DNA of 19,959 nt. Origin: Baffinella frigidus (lineage: Eukaryota > Cryptophyceae > Cryptomonadales > Baffinellaceae). The stretch is from contig MU646904.1 in the NCBI GenBank assembly GCA_026770585.1, positions 118,953 through 138,911 on the forward strand, given 5' to 3'. Shown in pieces: positions 13,568 through 19,500 of the stretch (the first letter of the stretch is position 1; every line of letters begins with the position of its first letter). The notes below the pieces were generated by a model that was not told where the DNA came from, did no database searches, and saw only the letters and a list, made by a program, of their open reading frames with translations. A program made the translations under genes and the position numbers.

Positions 13568-16500
13568 GTGTGCTCCCCGCCCCCCGCCCCCGCCTGCCTC
13601 GAATTGAAACAGGGCCGTGGCAACCATTCGCGCCGGGCTGGTCCTCCCTCAGCGATGACCAAATCCATGGACAAAATTCATGACCAGTGCTTTTAGAACT
13701 TACGCCCCCCCCCCCGCCGCGATCTCCCAGGCGTCGATTCCGCTACCGTCGATCTGGCGAGCAGCACCGCGTCCGTCTCCGGATCCGCAGACGTGGCTTT
13801 CCTCCTCGCGGCCCTCGACGACGCTGGGTGCCTTCCCTATCTTGATTCCCAAGAGATGACAAAAGCTTGCGTCGCCGGTGCCATCGCACGCTTTCTCCCA
13901 GCCTGTTGAGGCTCGGACTGACGGATGGACCCGCCGCCCCGCAGATACCCCGGCCGTCTACTCGAGGACGACGACCTCGCCCTGCATTCCCCAGCCGCCG
14001 CAGCCAACGAGGTGACCCTACACGTGGACGGCATGACGTGCCCGAAGTGCGTGGGGCGCGTCGAGCGCGCGCTCCTCGCCCTCCCCGGGGTGGCGTCCGC
14101 CGCCGTCGACCTCGCGAGCAACACCGCCGTCGTCTCCGGGAGCTGCGACGTCCCCTCCCTCCTCGCGGCTCTCGATGACGCTGGGTGCCTCCCCGCACAC
14201 CACTCCCTAGCTCTGCCTGAGTAAAACCGGGCTCGATATAAACACACCGCTCTAGCTCTGCCTGAGAAAAAACTGAGCTCGACAAATTTAAAAAATGGAT
14301 CTGGAAATCTAGTACACAAGTGCAATCGATTTCATACGCAAACACGTGTAATTTATAAAAGATCTTCAAGGCGATTTTGGCCACTTTAGAGAGAATAATC
14401 AGACTATTCTCTCTAAAGTGGCAAAAATCGCCATGAAGATTTTTCATAAATTTTAAGTGTTTGCGTATGAGATTGTTATTATGGCGAGCCGAATTTTACC
14501 CAGGCAGGGCCCAGACTCTGCTGAACTCACCTCCGAGCCACGAGATTTCAGCTAAGGCATTTGACTTAAGGCGCTGGTTTTCAGGGGGAGTTGACTTAGG
14601 CGAGATGTTCTGGCTCCGAGTGAACTTGCGAGGCTCTCCTGCACGTGCGTGCTGGTCTCCACCAACCCTTACGATTAGACCAAACCGTCGATTTTAGATG
14701 TTAGGTTTACCCTTGATTTAACCTTGCAGAGACCTCGGATCCGGGGTCTCTGCAAGGGTAACCGGTCAAGAGTGGACCCCAGGATATATTTGGCAAATTA
14801 AAATCACGTTGCCCATGAAACCGGGAGGAATCCTCCCGGTCGTGATGAATGATTTCTGGTACGAAAAAAGTCGAAAAGGTATTGTACTGGTACAAACCTG
14901 TCAACTTTTATGATCGAGGACTATTCAACGATTTATCCCTTAGTCAGCTCCAGGCTGGATCTCAAGTCTAAAATCGATGATTTGGTCCAACCGTGAGGGT
15001 TGGTGGCTAGTACCTAGCGTCCGCCTCTCTCGTCCACGCGCAGCGTGGTGCATACGTTGAGAACACGTCTCTTGCATCGTTCCCAGTTCAAAAAGTTGAT
15101 CTCTCCGCCATGTAGCCCTCCCGCCGGGTCAACACCCAACACAATATCGGTTTCGATCAGTAGTAAACGCACGTTACTCGCCATCTTTCGATCCGTAATA
15201 AACACACTTTTATCTCCATATTTTGATCCGCAATAAACGCACTTTTCTAGCCCTCTTTCGATCCGTGATCAACACACTTTTCTCTCTCTCTTTCGATCCG
15301 TAACAAACGCACTCTTACCTCCCAGAGGTACCCCAGCCGCATGCTTGAGTCCCAATCTTGGTACACACTCGACTTTTGGGAACAGGTCGAAATCAATCGA
15401 TTTGGAAGTCCCGTGAGGGTTGGTAGAACCCTCCCGCCGTAGTCAACCCCCAACACAATGTTGGTTTCGATCCGTAATACACGCACTTTAATAGGGTAAC
15501 GGCCTGAAAATGGGGTAGTTAGGCCTACGGCATTGCCTAGGACCTCCTACCGTAGGCCGAGACTTTTTGGTCCTAGGATCCCTCGGCCTACGGTAGGAGG
15601 TCCTAGGCAATGCCGTATGCCTAACTACCCCATTTTCAGGCCGTTACCCTATTTACTTCTCTCCAACCGGTACCCCATCCGCGTGGACATCCAGTGCAAC
15701 GTGACCAACGATTGCTGACGGTTGGCGTGTTTCCGACGTGTTTCCTCACAAACAATTCAACAATTGACTTGATGTGGTTCTCCGTAGTAACCCGAGTGGT
15801 GCACGCACGTTTCTCGCCCTCGTTTGATCCTTAACACACACGCGTTTCTCTCCCGCAGGTACCCCGGCCGCGTACTCGACGCAACGCACCCGGAACCGCA
15901 CGAGGTGCGAGCCCTAGCTCTGCCTCAGTCTATTTGGCCTCACCAATTTGGTCAGCCCGAGCTCTTTCCGGACAAAGTTGACGGATGTGTACCGAAAACC
16001 CAGCATATCAACTTGGGAACAGTCAGCCAACCCGACTGAGGCAGAGCTGGGAGACCCTCCTCCTCCTCCTCCTCCTCTACAGGGGTACCTCGCTCATAAG
16101 AAACGCCCACCCCCCTAGGACCGCCATAGGGCCCTAGGCATGGTCCTACTGGAGGGTCGTAGGGGGGGTCGGTTTCTTATGAGCGAGGTAGCCCTGTAAT
16201 CAGATATTTCCATGCAGAGCTAGGAGCCACACCCTCACACCCTCACACCCTCACACCCTCACACCCTCACACCCTCACACCCTCACACCCTCACACCCTC
16301 ACACCCTCACACCCTCACACCCTCACACCCTCCTCCTCCTCCTCCTCCTCCTCCTCCTCTAATCAGATATTTCCCGGGTACTAACTAACCGTGCCTGGGA
16401 TATCCTCTCAGACAATTTATTAATTGGTTTCTCTAAAGTCAACAACCCCACAAAACCGTTAAAATATTTTTTTACTTTGACTAATTAAAGTATCAAGATG

Positions 16501-19500
16501 ACCGTTTTATGGGGGAGTTGACTTTAGAGAAACCAATTAATAAATACATTGTCTGAGATTAGAAGGCACCGTGCTGGTACACGTCCTGCCCAGTTAGCCA
16601 CCGGTCGTGTGTGGACACCCTACACCCTACACCCTACACCCTTAACCACAATCCTCGACTCTAAACCCCAAGCAGCCACACGGTGGGCTTCGAAGGTTTC
16701 GGGGCCCCTAGATTTAGCGGTAACGGACCAAATTCGCTTTAGAAAATCCTTAAAGTTAAATGCCCACAGGGTAAGTTGACTTTTGATGAAAGGTCCGTAG
16801 TCCACCGTGTGGGAGGTGCGGCTGCACGTGGTCGGCATGACCCGCCCCGAGTGCGTGGTTTCTCTCAAGTCAACTCCCCCATAAAACCGTCAACTTAATA
16901 CTTTAATAAGTAATAGTAATATTGAGGGTGCTTCGAGCGCGTGCTCCTCACCCTCCCGGGGGTTACCGGAGCGGGCAAGATTAGCAGCAATATCGTCTCG
17001 AAAGATAGGTGAATCAGTTCCCCAATTAGCGTTTAAATTTAATAAGGAGGCTTAATTAAATTTACTATGCCCTACCTACTTTGTCCTATTCAACATCCTA
17101 TTGAAACGGAACTGATTCAGTTATCTTCCGAGATGAAATCCCAGCTAAGTGGAGGCACCGCCCTGGCACACAGCGCGGATCAGTCAACGTGCGAGAACTG
17201 TGCAGGAGGTGTTACATGCGCCATCGGCGGCAGCGCAGGAGGTGACCCCTGCAAATTTCACAAGGGCTTATGAGCGAGGCACCCCTGTAATTTGAAATTT
17301 CTTATGAGCGAGGTACCCCTGTAATTTGAAAATTTATGATGTGGACTGCGCAGGAGGTGTTGCATGCGCCATCGGTGGCAGCGCAGGAGGTGACCTTGCA
17401 CGTGCTTCACCCTGAACCCTCAACCCTAATCCTCGACTCTGAACCCCAAGCAGGAGGTGATCCTGCACGTGGGCGGCATGACCTGCCCCAAACGCGTGGG
17501 GCGCTGGTCCAGCGCCCCGCTGCCACCGATGGCGCATGTGCCCCCCCCTAGGACGCTAGGAGCGTGGAGGTTCTGACGCCCCAAGATTCAAAAACAAGGA
17601 GCTCCTAGCGCCCTCCCGGGAGTTACCGCTGCGGGCAAGATTGGCAGTGATCCCCGCTAAGTGGAAGCACGACCTGCGCGGATGAGTCAACGTGCGTGGA
17701 CTGTGCAGGAGGTGTTGCATGCGCCATCGGCAGCGGAGGAGGTGACCCTGCACGTGGGCGGGATGACGTGTCCCAAGTGCGTGGGGCGCGTCGAGCGCGC
17801 GCTGCTAGCGATCCCGGGCGTTGCCGCTGCGTCGGTACCTAAACCCTGGACCCTAGACCCTAGGCCGTAGACCCTAGACCCTAGACCCTAGACTCTAGAC
17901 CCTAGACCCGAGACCCTAGACCCTCGACCCTCGACCCTAGACCCTAGACCCTAGACCCTAGACCGTAAACCCGCACCCCTTGCCCACACTCTTCGAGCAG
18001 TAGCGATGCCTGGAGTTGCCGCTGCGTCGGTACCTAAACCCTGGATCCTAGACCCTAGACCCTAGACCCTAGACCCTAGACCCTAGACCCTAGACCCTAG
18101 ACCCTCACCCCTTGCCCACACTGGACCCTTAACCCTAGACCCTGCATCCTGGACCCTAAAACCTAGATCCTAAACCCTCAACCCCAAACCCCAAACCCCA
18201 AACCCCAAACCCCAAACCCTAAAACACCATCCCACCATCCCACCAACCTTACGTCCACGCGTCCCCCCCCCTTCCCTTCCCTCCATCCCCATCCCTGAAC
18301 CCAAACCCTACACCCCCCCCACCAGGTCGACCTTTCCACAAACTCCGCAGTCGTCTCCGGCGCATACCACCTCCCCACGCTCCTGCAAGCCCTCGAAGAT
18401 GCCGGATACCCAGCGCGCTTCGACGCACCGGGTGGAGAGGCGGCGCAGGAGGTCTGACACCAGAGGGTGTAGGGTGTAGGGTGTAGGGTGTAGGGTGTAG
18501 GGTGTAAGGTGTAGGGTGTAGGGTGTATAATGACCAGCACCAGCTGGGTCCACGCGTTTCTAGCGCTGCCTCACTCGGGTTGGCCGACTATCCCACGCTC
18601 CTGCAAGCCCTCGAAGACGCGGGGTACCCAGCGCGCGTCGACGCATCGAGAGGCGGAGCCGCGCCGCACGAGGTCTGACACCAGAGAATGTAGGGTGCAG
18701 GGTGCAGGGTGGAGGGTGGAGGGAGTGAGGGTGTAGGGTGTAGGGTGTAGGGTGTAGGGTGTAGGGTGTAGGATGTAGGGTGTAGGGTGTAGGGTGTGGG
18801 GTGTAGGCGGGAGGCGGAGCCGCGCCGCACGAGGTGCTGCTGCGTGTTGGCTATAGCCTAAAGGGCGACAGGTCGAAAGGCCGGGCCTTTTTAGAAGAGG
18901 CACAGAAGTGAATTTCGTGGGGCGACGGGTCTGTGTTCGGGGTGACCCGAACACGGTGCGCGCTCTCGTGAGTGAGTGCCACCACTGCCAACGCGTCGAC
19001 GCGCCGGGTGGAGCCGCGCCGCACGAGGTCTGACACCAGAGGGTGTAGGGTGTGGGGTGTAGGGTGTAGGGTGTAGGGAGTGGGGGTGTAGGGTGTAGGG
19101 TGTAGGGTGTAGGATGTAGGGTGTATAATGACCAGCACCAGCTGGGTCCACGCGTTTCTAGCGCTGCCTCGCTCGGGTTGGCCGACGATCCTCAAGTTGT
19201 CATCCTGAGTCTGCGGAGGTTGACTGTTTGAGCGCGTTGGATGCAGCTTCCGGTAGGACTTGAGCCGGTACCACCTGCATAGTGGATGGTTGCATCGATC
19301 AAGGTCTGTACCAAGACGGGAGCTGCATCTGACTGTAGTGAAGGGCCGCTGTCTCGTGTCTGATGGAAGCCGGTGTCACCGGATGCGTCGGCGCGTCGGC
19401 GGGATGCTCCTAGGACCTCATGTTTCGCAGGACCCCCCCCTAGGCCCCTACGGCCTACCGTAGGCAATACCGTAGGCTTAACCACCCTTTCAGCCCGTTA

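Noticed and set aside
13743-14447. 234-codon minus-strand open frame
   Set aside because: Antisense shadow of GC-rich HMA exons 2 and 3; the plus frame carries the GMTCPKC motif and matching splice sites.
14722-14757. tRNA or small RNA gene
   Set aside because: A simple stem-loop nested inside a family B hairpin, without cloverleaf features.
16213-16330. CRISPR-like regular array
   Set aside because: Units are contiguous 8-mers with no spacers; a minisatellite in a eukaryotic intron.
18178-19195. Long minus-strand frames rich in [11 protein letters not shown]
   Set aside because: Translation of the GTGTAGG array antisense to HMA exons; no independent domain.
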